Source of the DNA: Thermohalobaculum sp963700775
GTDB lineage: Bacteria; Pseudomonadota; Alphaproteobacteria; Rhodobacterales; Rhodobacteraceae
Length of the DNA stretch: 64,000 nucleotides
Direction of reading: 5' to 3'
NCBI GenBank assembly: GCA_963700775.1
Contig: CAVOYU010000001.1
Location: 620,001-684,000 of the forward strand
Part shown: positions 37,281 through 45,585 of the stretch, piece by piece
Numbering within the stretch: position 1 is the first letter of the stretch
Layout: every line of letters begins with the position of its first letter
Notes under the pieces: model-generated
The model's input: only the letters and a program-made list of their open reading frames with translations
What the model was told of the DNA's origin: nothing
The model's database searches: none
Made by a program: the position numbers and the translations under genes

Positions 37281-38162
37281 ATGGCCGCAGGCCAAACCTA
37301 TGACGACCGCGACGGGTTTATCTGGATGGACGGCAAGCTGGTCGAATGGCGCTCGGCCAATGTGCATATCCTGACCCATGCGCTGCACTATGCCAGCGCC
37401 GTGTTCGAGGGCGAGCGGGCCTATGGCGGGCGGATCTTCAAGTCGGAGGAGCATTCGCAGCGGCTGCTGGCGTCGGGCGCGGCGATGGACATGCCGATCC
37501 CCTGGACCGTCGAGCAGATCGAGGAAGCCAAGACCGCCACGATGAAGGCCAACAAGTTCAGCGACGCCTATGTGCGGGTGCTGGCCTGGCGCGGCGCCGG
37601 GCTCGACATGGGGGTCGCCGCGGCGCGCAACCCGATCCGCATGGCGGTCGCCACCTGGGAATGGGGCGCCTATTACGGCGACGCCAAGATGAAGGGCGCC
37701 AAGCTCGACATCTCGAAGTGGAAGCGGCCGAGCCCGGAGACGATCCCGAGCCATGCCAAGGCGGCCGGGCTCTACATGATCTGCACCATGTCCAAGCACG
37801 CGGCCGAGGCCAAGGGCTGCTCGGACGCGCTGATGATGGACTATCGCGGCTATGTGGCCGAGGCGACCGGCGCCAACGTGTTCTTCGTCAAGGACGGCGC
37901 GGTGCATACGCCCCAGCCCGACTGCTTCCTGAACGGCATCACCCGGCAGACCGTGATCGGGATGATGAAGGACAAGGGAATCAAGGTGGTCGAGCGGCAC
38001 ATCATGCCCGACGAACTCGAGGGCTTCGAGCAGTGCTGGCTGACCGGCACCGCCGCCGAGGTCACCCCGGTGGGCCAGATCGGGCCCTACAGCTTCGAGG
38101 TCGGCGCGCTGACCCGCGACATCGCCACGAGCTACGAGCAGCTGGTGCGGGGGAACCACTAG
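37281..38162 (+). CDS. ilvE: Branched-chain amino acid aminotransferase
   Basis: A 293-residue fold-type IV PLP enzyme that transaminates the 2-oxo acids of valine, leucine and isoleucine with glutamate. The PLP Lys is in IPSHAKAAGLYMICTMSKHA. The Glu for the cofactor nitrogen is in GYVAEATGANVFFVKDG, and LTGTAAEVTPVGQIG binds phosphate. The N-terminal DGKLVEWRSANVHILTHALH is typical of IlvE. GAGAGGGAG precedes the ATG at 37281; the ORF upstream runs to 37125 but is not part of the family. It is followed by a strong hairpin terminator at 38195 and faces petP. Confidence 0.95.
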   Translation: MAAGQTYDDRDGFIWMDGKLVEWRSANVHILTHALHYASAVFEGERAYGGRIFKSEEHSQRLLASGAAMDMPIPWTVEQIEEAKTATMKANKFSDAYVRVLAWRGAGLDMGVAAARNPIRMAVATWEWGAYYGDAKMKGAKLDISKWKRPSPETIPSHAKAAGLYMICTMSKHAAEAKGCSDALMMDYRGYVAEATGANVFFVKDGAVHTPQPDCFLNGITRQTVIGMMKDKGIKVVERHIMPDELEGFEQCWLTGTAAEVTPVGQIGPYSFEVGALTRDIATSYEQLVRGNH

Positions 38163-38194
38163 GGGCTGGTCGACCGGGGCTGGCCGAAGTTGTG

Positions 38195-38235
38195 AGGGCC
38201 GCGACGCTGTGCGACAGTGGCGCGGCCCTTTTCCT
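38195..38235 (+). terminator. Rho-independent terminator of ilvE
   Basis: AGGGCCGCG (38195-38203) pairs with CGCGGCCCT (38221-38229), with a loop that itself can fold (CTGT...ACAG), and is followed by TTTTCCTTT. It lies 32 bases after the ilvE stop and just before the GntR start, which supports the later GTG at 38254 rather than a start inside the stem at 38209. Confidence 0.85.
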
Positions 38236-38253
38236 TTGCCCCCGAGCTTTGCC

Positions 38254-38889
38254 GTGGCGAGCGAGACCCCCGATCGCGATGTCTACCAGATGATTCTCGA
38301 CGCGGTGGACGCGGGCGAGCTGCCGGCGGGCACGCGGCTGGTGGAGACCGAGCTTGCCGAGCGGCTCGGGGTCAGCCGCACCCCGGTGCGCGAGGCGCTG
38401 AAGCGGCTCGAGGCGCAGGGGGTTGCGGCGGCGGAGGGGCGCCGGCTGGTGGTGGCGACTCTGGACCACGACCAGCTCGGCGAGCTCTACGAGGTGCGCG
38501 CGGTGGTCGAGGGTCTGGCGGCGCGGCTGGCCGCCCGTCACGCGGCGCCCGAGGAGACCGCGGTGCTGCGCGGCATGGTCGAGGCCGACCGGGCGCTGGC
38601 CGGGCGGCCCCGCGAACTCAGCCAGGCGAACAAGCGCTTCCACCGCCAGCTCCACCGGGCCAGCCACAACCGCTATCTGGACCGGATGCTGCAGGACATG
38701 CGCCGCTCGCTGGCGCTCCTGTCGACCACGACGCTCGCCGTGCCGGGGCGCGGGGCGGAATTGGTCGGCGAGCACGACGCCATCATCCGGGCGGTCGAGG
38801 CCCGCGACGAGGACGCGGCCGAGGCGGCGGCCCGGCGGCACATCTCGAACGCCTACATGTCGCGGCTGAAGATCACCGCCGGGGGGTAG
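38254..38889 (+). CDS. GntR-family regulator, FadR/FCD subgroup
   Basis: A 211-residue regulator from the GTG at 38254. The winged helix-turn-helix is RDVYQMILDAVDAGELPAGT and LAERLGVSRTPVREALKRLE, the diagnostic GntR signature. The C-terminal all-helical FCD domain has ELYEVRAVVEGLAARLAA (Asp/His metal site region), KRFHRQLHRASHNRYL and EHDAIIRAVEARDEDAAE, binding carboxylic-acid effectors in other family members. No obvious target operon is adjacent: it follows ilvE and is followed by an empty 286-base stretch. It may control the tcu cluster 3 kb away, but this is a guess. Confidence 0.85.
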   Translation: MASETPDRDVYQMILDAVDAGELPAGTRLVETELAERLGVSRTPVREALKRLEAQGVAAAEGRRLVVATLDHDQLGELYEVRAVVEGLAARLAARHAAPEETAVLRGMVEADRALAGRPRELSQANKRFHRQLHRASHNRYLDRMLQDMRRSLALLSTTTLAVPGRGAELVGEHDAIIRAVEARDEDAAEAAARRHISNAYMSRLKITAGG

Positions 38890-39175
38890 CCCAGGGGCGG
38901 GCGATTCCGGGTGTCCGCGTGCGGACGCCTGGTTAAGTCGTTGGTATTATTGGATTGCCCGTTCGGACGCCAATTATGGTTAATGGATTCCGGCCCGGTT
39001 TCATGGCCTGCGGCTGCGCCCTGGTCCGAGTTCCCGATGGTTGCCGGGCGATCAGCCATCGTGCGGGAAGCGTGGTTTCCAAGCCAGGGGCCGACGCCTC
39101 AGGACTGGCGTCGGAAATGTGCCGTCATGCTTGCGGACTACCCGGACATCCGCGCGAAATCGGGCAGCGCGCCGT

Positions 39176-39994
39176 TCACTTCGGGAACACGAAGGTCACA
39201 TTGAAGGTGAACCCCAGGCCCTCCGGGCTGGCCGGCGTATCCGCCGCCCACCAGCGGAGCCGCCCCTGGAAGCTCACCGGCTGCTGACCGATCACCACCA
39301 GCTTCGAGAGGCCGAAATTGATTGGCCCGCTCAGTTCGTCGTCCGCCTCCCAGTTGTAGTTCATCTCCGCGTTGACGGAGTAGGTCCAGGCCGAAGGCGT
39401 CGTGTAGGAGATGAACGGCTGCATGAAGGTATTGTTCAGGTCCGGCACGTTGTTGCGCGTCTCGGCGACACCCCACAGATGATTGGCCAGGGCGCCATAG
39501 GTCCAGGGGCCCTGCTGGAACAGCGCGACCCCGGTCGGGCCGATCCCGAATGTCCCGAGGCCGAGCAGCTTGTCCGTCGATGTCGGGACCGCGGCTGCGG
39601 GGCCGGCGCCCCAGATGAGGTTTCCGACCGAGGTCGGCACCGGCGCCTTCGGCGAAATGAACAAGCTCTGCAACGTGTCGCTCAGGCCGAACTGCGACCC
39701 GGAGTTTCCGGCGATGTCATCCTGGTAGATGACGGGCACAATCGTCCGGCTGATGACGTTCCAGTCCTCGTTCAGGCCAATCGGAATGACCGGCTGGACG
39801 TTGTTGGTGTTGCGCCAGCCGTCGCTCGGCCCGATCTTGAAGTCGAAATTGCTCTGGATCGGGAAGCTGATCAGGTCCGCGACCGGGTTGTTCAACTGCT
39901 GCGCCAGATTCTCGCTCTCGTCGGCCCCGGCACTCTGCGTCAAAGACGCGAGCATGAGCGCGACGAGGGCGGGAATGGATAAGTTTCTGGTCAT
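39176..39994 (-). CDS. Outer-membrane beta-barrel protein (bacterial 'neuromedin U' / transporter-like)
   Basis: A 272-residue exported protein with a signal peptide (LSIPALVALMLASLTQSAGA). LNNPVADLISFPIQSNFDFK and IQPVIPIGLNEDW-type segments (here VQPVIPIGLNEDWNVISRT) followed by VPVIYQDDIAG match a large family of proteins, often misnamed neuromedin U, that resemble phenol-degradation meta-pathway outer-membrane proteins. It ends in a strand with terminal aromatic residues (LGFTFNVTFVFPK). Its function is unknown; I assume a beta-barrel, possibly a channel. The region on either side (38890-39175 and 39995-40252) holds no gene that I can see. Confidence 0.7.
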   Translation of the reverse strand: MTRNLSIPALVALMLASLTQSAGADESENLAQQLNNPVADLISFPIQSNFDFKIGPSDGWRNTNNVQPVIPIGLNEDWNVISRTIVPVIYQDDIAGNSGSQFGLSDTLQSLFISPKAPVPTSVGNLIWGAGPAAAVPTSTDKLLGLGTFGIGPTGVALFQQGPWTYGALANHLWGVAETRNNVPDLNNTFMQPFISYTTPSAWTYSVNAEMNYNWEADDELSGPINFGLSKLVVIGQQPVSFQGRLRWWAADTPASPEGLGFTFNVTFVFPK

Positions 39995-40252
39995 GCAAGC
40001 TTCCCTGCCGGCTTATCCGCATCGGCAGTCGGACATCTTGATTCGGCCGGGTGCCCGATCGGGTGAGTGGAGGGACCAGCGGGATTCGATGAGGCAGGGC
40101 CGACCCGGGCCGGACTCCGGCGCTCCCGCGCCGCCGCGCGCGCGGCCGGTGATCGCGCACTTCGGAAACCTGACGCGGGACCGGCCCGGCTCAGGGCCGG
40201 GCATGTCCCCGTTCAGATCGATCGGCCGTGAACTGCGGCCGGATGGCCCGGA

Positions 40253-40492
40253 TCAGGCGGCGCCCTTCAGGGCTTCGGCCAGACCGGAGAAGAAGTAGGC
40301 CGGCGGGACGTTCAGCTCGGCCACGATGTTGCGCATCAGGCCCGGGCTGATCGGCGCGTCGCCGGTCTCGAAATCGCGGATCTTCTGTGCATCGACACCA
40401 AGCCTTGCGCCGAGCTGCTGGCGGCTCATCCTGGCCGAGGTCCGGCACTGGCCGAGCTTCGCTCCGACATGCACGTCAAACGGATGCTTCAT
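40253..40492 (-). CDS. Small XRE-family helix-turn-helix protein
   Basis: A 79-residue single-domain regulator. SARMSRQQLGARLGVDAQKI is the helix-turn-helix (the two-helix core with the usual Gln and Gly positions), followed by RDFETGDAPISPGLMRNIV and NVPPAYFF, the remaining helices of a Cro/CI-like fold. There is no effector domain. It is preceded by an AT-rich region (40493-40670) that probably contains its promoter. It shows no clear relationship to a toxin partner or phage genes. The stretch from 40493 to 40701 is otherwise without coding sequence. Confidence 0.75.
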   Translation of the reverse strand: MKHPFDVHVGAKLGQCRTSARMSRQQLGARLGVDAQKIRDFETGDAPISPGLMRNIVAELNVPPAYFFSGLAEALKGAA

Positions 40493-40701
40493 AACTGCCC
40501 CTCGCTCCGAAAAGTTGCCCTCACGGGCGGATCGTCAGACACAAACGAATTGAAGAAAGGCGAACAACTCACTAACTCCACGCAACTTTTGATCATCTTA
40601 ATCCGCATTCGGGCAAATTTTGGGCGAGCAAGCAACGATTTTCGGGCACAGTGTGACTCGGGCGCCACATGACCTGGCGCAAGGCCGGAGTCCGGATCCG
40701 C

Positions 40702-41739
40702 CTAGCGGATGAACCGCGCAGCCACCGGGGCGCCGAGGATCACCACCACCAGGCGCACCAGGTGGTGGGTGACCACATAGGCGAGGTCGGCGCCGGCGAC
40801 GATGGCCAGGATCGCCATCTCGGACTGGCCGCCGGGGGCGAAGGCGAGGAAGGCCTCCATCGGCGGCGCGGCGCCGATGCCGATCACGATCTCGGCGAAG
40901 ACCAGCGAGATGCCCGCCAGCAGCACGCAGTAGCCGATGCCCGAGAGCACGTCGCGGCGCAGCTCGCGCATGGTGACGCCGACATAGGCGGCCCCGGCCC
41001 CGAGGCCGAGGATGAACTGCGCCGCCAGCAGCGCCTCGCGCGGCGGGCGGTGCTCGATGAAGCCCGAGAGCGACACCAGCGCGGTCGCCACCAGCGGGCC
41101 GATGATCGGGGCGCCGAACAGGCCGACCCGGCGCGCCAGCCACCAGCCGGCGGTGCCGGCCGCGGCCATGATCGCCATCGCGCCGAGCGGAATGTCCGCG
41201 GCCGAGGCGCCGGGCGAGCCGCCGAGCGGCACGCCCCAGACCGCCTGCAGCAGGAAGGGCGCGCTGGTCACGATCACCAGCACCCGGGTGGCGTGCAGCA
41301 GCGAGAGGGTGCGGACATTGCCGCCCGCCTCCTCGCCGAACACCAGCATGTCCTGCAGCCCGCCGGGCATGGCGCCGAAATAGCTGGTGGCGTGGTCGAA
41401 GCCGCAGACCTTGCGGAACCACGGATAGCCGACGAGGCCGATCACCAGGATGAACGGCGGCACCAGGAGGACCGAGTAGATCATCTGCGGCATCCGGTGC
41501 ATCAGCTCGGGCGTGATCGCGGTGCCGACGGCGACGCCGAGCACGATCCGCATCGCGGTGGCGAGCCAGCCGAGACCCTGCAGCTTCGCCCCGGCGAGCG
41601 CCGCGAACAGGCAGCCGAACATCGGCCCCAGCATGAAGGGCAGCGGCAGGTCGAAGGCGAAGAACGCCGCCGCCCCCGCGGCCGAGGCGGCGATGGCGGT
41701 CAGGCGGGCCGGGGTCAGAATTGCTTTGACGGATTGCAT
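40702..41739 (-). CDS. AbrB-family membrane transporter
   Basis: A 345-residue protein with about ten membrane helices and the duplicated AbrB-type repeat: FMLGPMFGCLFAALAGA and, in the second half, GAPIIGPLVATALVSLSG. The characteristic DHATSYFGAMPGGLQDMLVF and FAPGGQSEMAILAI each precede a similar run of helices. AbrB in E. coli regulates aidB, but many relatives behave as ammonia or small-acid permeases. The gene is divergent from tcuA with only 40 bases between start codons. That gap contains GTATAC (41746-41751), near-matching a GntR half-site. This position suggests it imports the substrate of the tcuAB genes. Confidence 0.8.
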   Translation of the reverse strand: MQSVKAILTPARLTAIAASAAGAAAFFAFDLPLPFMLGPMFGCLFAALAGAKLQGLGWLATAMRIVLGVAVGTAITPELMHRMPQMIYSVLLVPPFILVIGLVGYPWFRKVCGFDHATSYFGAMPGGLQDMLVFGEEAGGNVRTLSLLHATRVLVIVTSAPFLLQAVWGVPLGGSPGASAADIPLGAMAIMAAAGTAGWWLARRVGLFGAPIIGPLVATALVSLSGFIEHRPPREALLAAQFILGLGAGAAYVGVTMRELRRDVLSGIGYCVLLAGISLVFAEIVIGIGAAPPMEAFLAFAPGGQSEMAILAIVAGADLAYVVTHHLVRLVVVILGAPVAARFIR

Positions 41740-41779
41740 ACAGGCGTATACCTAACGGCCGGACGGAGACGGATCAACG

Positions 41780-43195
41780 ATGCAGAACGCGGGCGCCACG
41801 GTTTCGGGCAGCACATATGACGTCCTCATCGCCGGCGGCGGCAATGCGGCGCTTTGTGCCGCCATCACCGCGGCCGAGCACGGGGCGAGGGTACTGGTCG
41901 CCGAGGCGGCGCCCAAGGCCTTTCGCGGCGGCAACTCGCGGCACACCCGCAACCTGCGCACCGCCCACGGGGCGCCGACCGAGGTGCTGACCTCCGCCTA
42001 TCCGGTCGAGGAGTATTACGACGACCTGATGCGGGTGACCGCCGGGCGCACCGACCCGCATCTCGCCCGCATGACCATCGAGGAATCCGCCCGGCTGACC
42101 GGCTGGATGCACGCCCGCGGGGTTCGGTTCCAGCAGGCGATCGGCGGCACCCTGTCGCTCGACCGCACCAACGCCTTCTTCCGGGGCGGCGGCAAGGCGC
42201 TGATGAACGCCTACTACCTGACCGCGGCGCGCCTGGGGGTCGAGGCGGTCTACGACGCCGAGGTGACCGGGATCGAGATCGAAGGCGGCCGCTTCACCGC
42301 CGCGCGGCTGCGCCACCGGGGCTTCGAGGCCAGGGTCGAGGCGCGGGCCCTGGTGGCGGCGGCCGGGGGCTATCAGGCCAATCTGGAATGGCTGGAGGAG
42401 GCCTGGGGGCCGGGGGCACGGAACTTCCTGATCCGCGGCACGCCTTACAATCGCGGCGGGGTGCTGAAGCTGCTGCTGGAGGCGGGCGCCAGGCAGGTCG
42501 GCGACGCCGACCAGTGCCACGCCATCGCGCTCGACGCCCGCGGACCGAAGTTCGACGGCGGCATCGCCACCCGGCTCGACAGCGTGCCGTTCTCGATCAT
42601 GGTCAACCGCGACTGCCGGCGCTTCTACGACGAGGGCGAGGACTTCTGGCCGAAGCGCTATGCGATCTGGGGGCGGCTGGTGGCGAAGCAGCCGGACCAG
42701 ATCGCCTGGTCGATCATCGACGCCAAGGCCGAGCCGCTGTTCCTGCCGCCGCTCTACCCGCCGGTGCGCTCGCAGACGGTCGAGGGGCTGGCGGAGGCGC
42801 TGGGGCTCTCGCCGGCGGCGCTCAGGGCGACGGTCGACGCCTACAACGCCGCCTGCGCCAAGGAGGGGCCGTTCGATCCGGCGGCCCATGACGGTCGGCG
42901 CACCACCGGGCTGACCCCGGAGAAGACGAACTGGGCGCGGCCGATCGACACTCCGCCCTTTGTCGGCTTCCCGATGCGGCCCGGGATCACCTTCACCTAT
43001 ATGGGCGTCGGGGTCGACGACACGGCGGCGCTGCTCTGGGCCGACGGCAGCCGGGCCGAGAACATCTACGCCGCCGGCGAGATCATGGCCGGGAACGTGC
43101 TGGGACAGGGCTACCTGGCCGGGATCGGGATGACCATCGGGACCGTGTTCGGCCTGAAGGCCGGGGAAGGAGCGGCGCGCCATGCCAGGGTTTGA
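41780..43195 (+). CDS. tcuA: FAD-dependent tricarballylate dehydrogenase
   Basis: A 471-residue flavoprotein of the fumarate-reductase/succinate-dehydrogenase flavoprotein superfamily. The N-terminal FAD motif is YDVLIAGGGNAALCAAITAA, and HTRNLRTAHGAPTEV and AAGGYQANLEWLEEAW match TcuA/CobZ-type enzymes. The substrate-binding Arg/His region (NRDCRRFYDEGEDF) and the C-terminal IYAAGEIMAGNVLGQGYLAG are typical. TcuA oxidises tricarballylate to cis-aconitate in Salmonella; homologues are also linked with precorrin oxidation (CobZ) in Rhodobacter. The last 14 bases overlap tcuB, so the two are coupled. A GACGGAG site precedes the ATG at 41780. Confidence 0.85.
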   Translation: MQNAGATVSGSTYDVLIAGGGNAALCAAITAAEHGARVLVAEAAPKAFRGGNSRHTRNLRTAHGAPTEVLTSAYPVEEYYDDLMRVTAGRTDPHLARMTIEESARLTGWMHARGVRFQQAIGGTLSLDRTNAFFRGGGKALMNAYYLTAARLGVEAVYDAEVTGIEIEGGRFTAARLRHRGFEARVEARALVAAAGGYQANLEWLEEAWGPGARNFLIRGTPYNRGGVLKLLLEAGARQVGDADQCHAIALDARGPKFDGGIATRLDSVPFSIMVNRDCRRFYDEGEDFWPKRYAIWGRLVAKQPDQIAWSIIDAKAEPLFLPPLYPPVRSQTVEGLAEALGLSPAALRATVDAYNAACAKEGPFDPAAHDGRRTTGLTPEKTNWARPIDTPPFVGFPMRPGITFTYMGVGVDDTAALLWADGSRAENIYAAGEIMAGNVLGQGYLAGIGMTIGTVFGLKAGEGAARHARV

Positions 43196-44303
43196 TACCG
43201 CCCCCTTGCTCGTCCCGGAAGCGGACACCGTCGCCGAGGCCCGGCGCACCATGGAGATCTGCAACGCCTGCCGCTACTGCGAGGGCTTCTGCCCGGTGTT
43301 CCCGGCGATGGAGCTGCGGCGCGGCTTCAGCGACGGCGACCTCGGCTATCTCGCCAATCTCTGCCACCACTGCAAGGGCTGCTACCACGCCTGCCAGTAC
43401 GCGCCACCGCACGAGTGGGGCCTGAACCTGCCGCGCACCTTCGCCGAGCTCCGGGCCGAGACCTATGCGGAACACGCCTGGCCGAAGGGGCTGGGGCGGC
43501 TGTTCGAGCGGAACGGGCTGGTGGTGTCGCTGGCGACCGCGCTGGCGCTGGCGGCGGTGATGATCCTGACGGCGGCGCTGGCCGGGAGCGAGACCATGAC
43601 CGACCGCCATACGGGACCGGGGGCGTTCTACGCGGTGATCCCGTGGGGGGTGATGGCGACCCTGGGGCTGGCGAGCTTCGGCTGGGCGGTGGTCGCCATG
43701 GCCATGGGCGGGCTGAGCTTCTGGCGGGCGAGCGGCGGCGGGGCGCTGCCGCCGGCGGCGCTCGGGCTGGCGCTGCGGGATGCGGGGCAGACCCGGCATC
43801 TGGGCGGCGGGGGCGATGGCTGCAACGATGTGGACGAGCGCTTCGGCATGGGCCGGCGGCACCTGCATCTGGCCACCATGTGGGGTTTCCTGCTGTGTTT
43901 CGCGGCGACCTGCGTTGCCACGGTGATGGATCACCTCCTGGGCTGGCAGGCGCCCTATTCCTGGTACTCGCTGCCGGTGGTGCTCGGGACGATCGGCGGA
44001 ATCGGGATCGTGGCCGGGACCGCGGGGCTGTTCGCGATCAAGTTCGTGACCGACCGGGCGCCGGAGGCGACCCGGCTCCGGGGCATGGATACGGGGTTCC
44101 TGGCGCTGCTGCATTTCACCGCGCTGACCGGGCTTGCGCTGCTGTTCTTCCGGCACACGACGGCGATGGGCTGGCTGCTGGCGATCCATCTGGGCTTCGT
44201 GCTGGCGCTGTTCGCCACCCTGCCCTATGGCAAGATGGTGCATGGGGTGTACCGGACGCTGGCGCTGGCGCGGCATCACCGGGAACAGGCATCGCATCGC
44301 TGA
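43182..44303 (+). CDS. tcuB: Tricarballylate utilisation iron-sulfur membrane protein
   Basis: A 373-residue protein. The N-terminal domain has two cysteine clusters, CNACRYCEGFCPVF and CHHCKGCYHACQY, for [4Fe-4S] centres. The following membrane domain has about six helices with conserved histidines (RRHLHLATMW, TAMGWLLAIHLGFVLALFAT, KMVHGVYR), some of which bind heme in b-type cytochrome-like fashion. In the Salmonella tcu system TcuB re-oxidises the TcuA flavin and passes electrons to the quinone pool. The gene starts inside tcuA. The usual tcuC transporter is absent, while an AbrB permease faces the cluster. Confidence 0.87.
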   Translation: MPGFDTAPLLVPEADTVAEARRTMEICNACRYCEGFCPVFPAMELRRGFSDGDLGYLANLCHHCKGCYHACQYAPPHEWGLNLPRTFAELRAETYAEHAWPKGLGRLFERNGLVVSLATALALAAVMILTAALAGSETMTDRHTGPGAFYAVIPWGVMATLGLASFGWAVVAMAMGGLSFWRASGGGALPPAALGLALRDAGQTRHLGGGGDGCNDVDERFGMGRRHLHLATMWGFLLCFAATCVATVMDHLLGWQAPYSWYSLPVVLGTIGGIGIVAGTAGLFAIKFVTDRAPEATRLRGMDTGFLALLHFTALTGLALLFFRHTTAMGWLLAIHLGFVLALFATLPYGKMVHGVYRTLALARHHREQASHR

Positions 44304-44433
44304 GACTCGCGTAAAATGCGACATTTCGGTGAAATTTCAGCGCCTTCTTGAGAGCGGGCGCCAGAGTTGCTAAGTTGAGGGTGTTGGCGGCGCTGTTTCA
44401 CGGACTCACCCTGGGCCCGGCAGCCGGACAGAC

Positions 44434-44438
44434 GGAGG
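44434..44438 (+). promoter_or_regulatory. Ribosome binding site that places the rsfS start at CTG
   Basis: GGAGG is eight bases upstream of CTG at 44447. The reading frame is closed by TAG at 44441-44443, and there is no ATG, GTG or TTG in frame until GTG at 44501, which has no Shine-Dalgarno sequence. CTG is therefore the best-supported start. Confidence 0.6.
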
Positions 44439-44446
44439 TATAGGAT

Positions 44447-44869
44447 CTGACCCAACAAGTTGCCGCGAGCGCCCTGCGCGCTCATGCGCCGAAGCCCCCG
44501 GTGGCCGCTTCGGACGACGAGACCGGAAGCCGCGAGCTTCTCAATCTCATCACTTCCACTCTTGATCAGGACGGCGCCGAGGACATCCTCGACATCCCGC
44601 TTGCCGGCAAGTCGGCGGTGGCGGATTTCATGGTGATCGCCTCGGGCCGCTCGACGCGCCATGTGGCCGCGCTCTGCGAGAAGCTGACCGAAAGGCTGAA
44701 GCAGGACGCCGGCGTCAGCGCGCGGGTCGAGGGCAAGGAGGCCGCCGACTGGGTGCTGATCGACGCCGGGGACGTGATCGTCCACGTGTTCCGGCCCGAG
44801 GTCCGCGAGTTCTACCAGCTCGAGAAGATGTGGCTCGCCGCTCCGGACAAGGCGGCCCGCCGCGCCTGA
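44447..44869 (+). CDS. rsfS: Ribosome silencing factor RsfS
   Basis: RsfS binds ribosomal protein L14 and blocks subunit joining when nutrients are low. The product is 140 residues if translation starts at CTG 44447 (M)TQQVAASAL, or 122 from GTG 44501. The conserved core is complete: GAEDILDIPLAGKSAVADFM, ASGRSTRHVAALCEKL, and the signature GKEAADWVLIDAGDVIVHVF and REFYQLEKMW. Operon with rlmH, 8 bases apart, in the standard alphaproteobacterial order. Upstream is a 143-base non-coding region containing the palindrome TGAAATTTCA. Confidence 0.93.
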   Translation: MTQQVAASALRAHAPKPPVAASDDETGSRELLNLITSTLDQDGAEDILDIPLAGKSAVADFMVIASGRSTRHVAALCEKLTERLKQDAGVSARVEGKEAADWVLIDAGDVIVHVFRPEVREFYQLEKMWLAAPDKAARRA

Positions 44870-44877
44870 GGGCGCCT

Positions 44878-45348
44878 GTGAAGATCACGATTGCCGCAGT
44901 CGGGCGGATGAAGCCCGGCCCCGAGAAGATGCTGGTCAACGACTACCTCAACCGCGCCGCGCTGGCGGGGCGGGCGCAGGCGCTTTGCCCGTTCAACATC
45001 TCCGAGATCGACGAGCGCAAGGCCCATGACCGGGCCGAGCAGTCGCTGCGGCTGGCCGCCGCCGTGCCTGCCGGGGCCGCGGCCATCGCCCTCGACGAGC
45101 GCGGCGAGACCATGACCAGCCCCGCCTTCGCCAAGCTGATGGCGGCGATCCGGGACCGGGGCGCGCCGGAGGCGGTGTTCCTGATCGGCGGCGCCGACGG
45201 GCACGACCGGGCGCTGTGCGAGCGGGCCGAGAAGGTGCTGTCCTTCGGGCCGATGGTCTGGCCGCACATGCTGGTGCGGGTGATGCTGGCCGAGCAGCTT
45301 TACCGGGCGGTGTCGATCCTGGCCCGATCGCCCTATCACCGGGAGTGA
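44878..45348 (+). CDS. rlmH: 23S rRNA pseudouridine-1915 N3-methyltransferase
   Basis: A 156-residue SPOUT methyltransferase that methylates m3psi1915 in helix 69 of 23S rRNA. ALDERGETMTSPAFAKLM and VFLIGGADGHDRALCERA form the knot, and the C-terminal MLVRVMLAEQLYRAVSILA and SPYHRE end are the family hallmark. The N terminus KITIAAVGRMK follows GTG at 44878. It is behind rsfS. In related genomes gpmI usually follows at once; here about 1 kb of remnant sequence intervenes. Confidence 0.95.
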   Translation: MKITIAAVGRMKPGPEKMLVNDYLNRAALAGRAQALCPFNISEIDERKAHDRAEQSLRLAAAVPAGAAAIALDERGETMTSPAFAKLMAAIRDRGAPEAVFLIGGADGHDRALCERAEKVLSFGPMVWPHMLVRVMLAEQLYRAVSILARSPYHRE

Positions 45349-45401
45349 GGGCCGCTGGCGCGGGAGACTGGCATGCGGGGGCTCGGGACAGGGTGCGCCC
45401 G

Positions 45402-45585
45402 ATGCCCCTGACCGTCCGGCCGGCGGGACGCGCCGGCGATGGCGGCGCTGCTGAACGCGCTGATCGCGCGCGGCGGATCGACCGCGTACCGCGAGCCGTT
45501 CGACGCGGAAGGGATCGTCGGGACCTTCATCGAACCGAAGCTCGGCATCTGCTGCCTTTGTGCGGTCGACGGCGCGGACACTGGC
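45402..45585 (+). pseudogene. GNAT acetyltransferase remnant, frameshifted and truncated
   Basis: The ATG at 45402 opens MPLTVRPA, and in the next frame DAPAMAALLNALIARGGSTA and YREPFDAEGIVGTFIE with LGICCLCAVDG follow. This is the N-terminal third of a phosphinothricin-acetyltransferase-like GNAT protein: MxLxVRPAxxxDAPALxxLxNxII. One extra G in GGG at 45425-45427 breaks the frame, and after AVDG the similarity stops in a GC-rich tandem repeat, so the acetyl-CoA-binding part is missing. It lies in the scar between rlmH and gpmI, followed by a SnoaL-like gene on the opposite strand. Confidence 0.6.

Noticed and set aside
38890..39175. Forward ORF of 97 residues (38911-39204)
   Set aside because: No ribosome site, no family pattern and it runs into the end of the neighbouring opposite-strand gene; treated as non-coding.
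40253..40492. XRE protein as antitoxin of a toxin-antitoxin pair
   Set aside because: No small toxin-like gene lies on either side in the right orientation.
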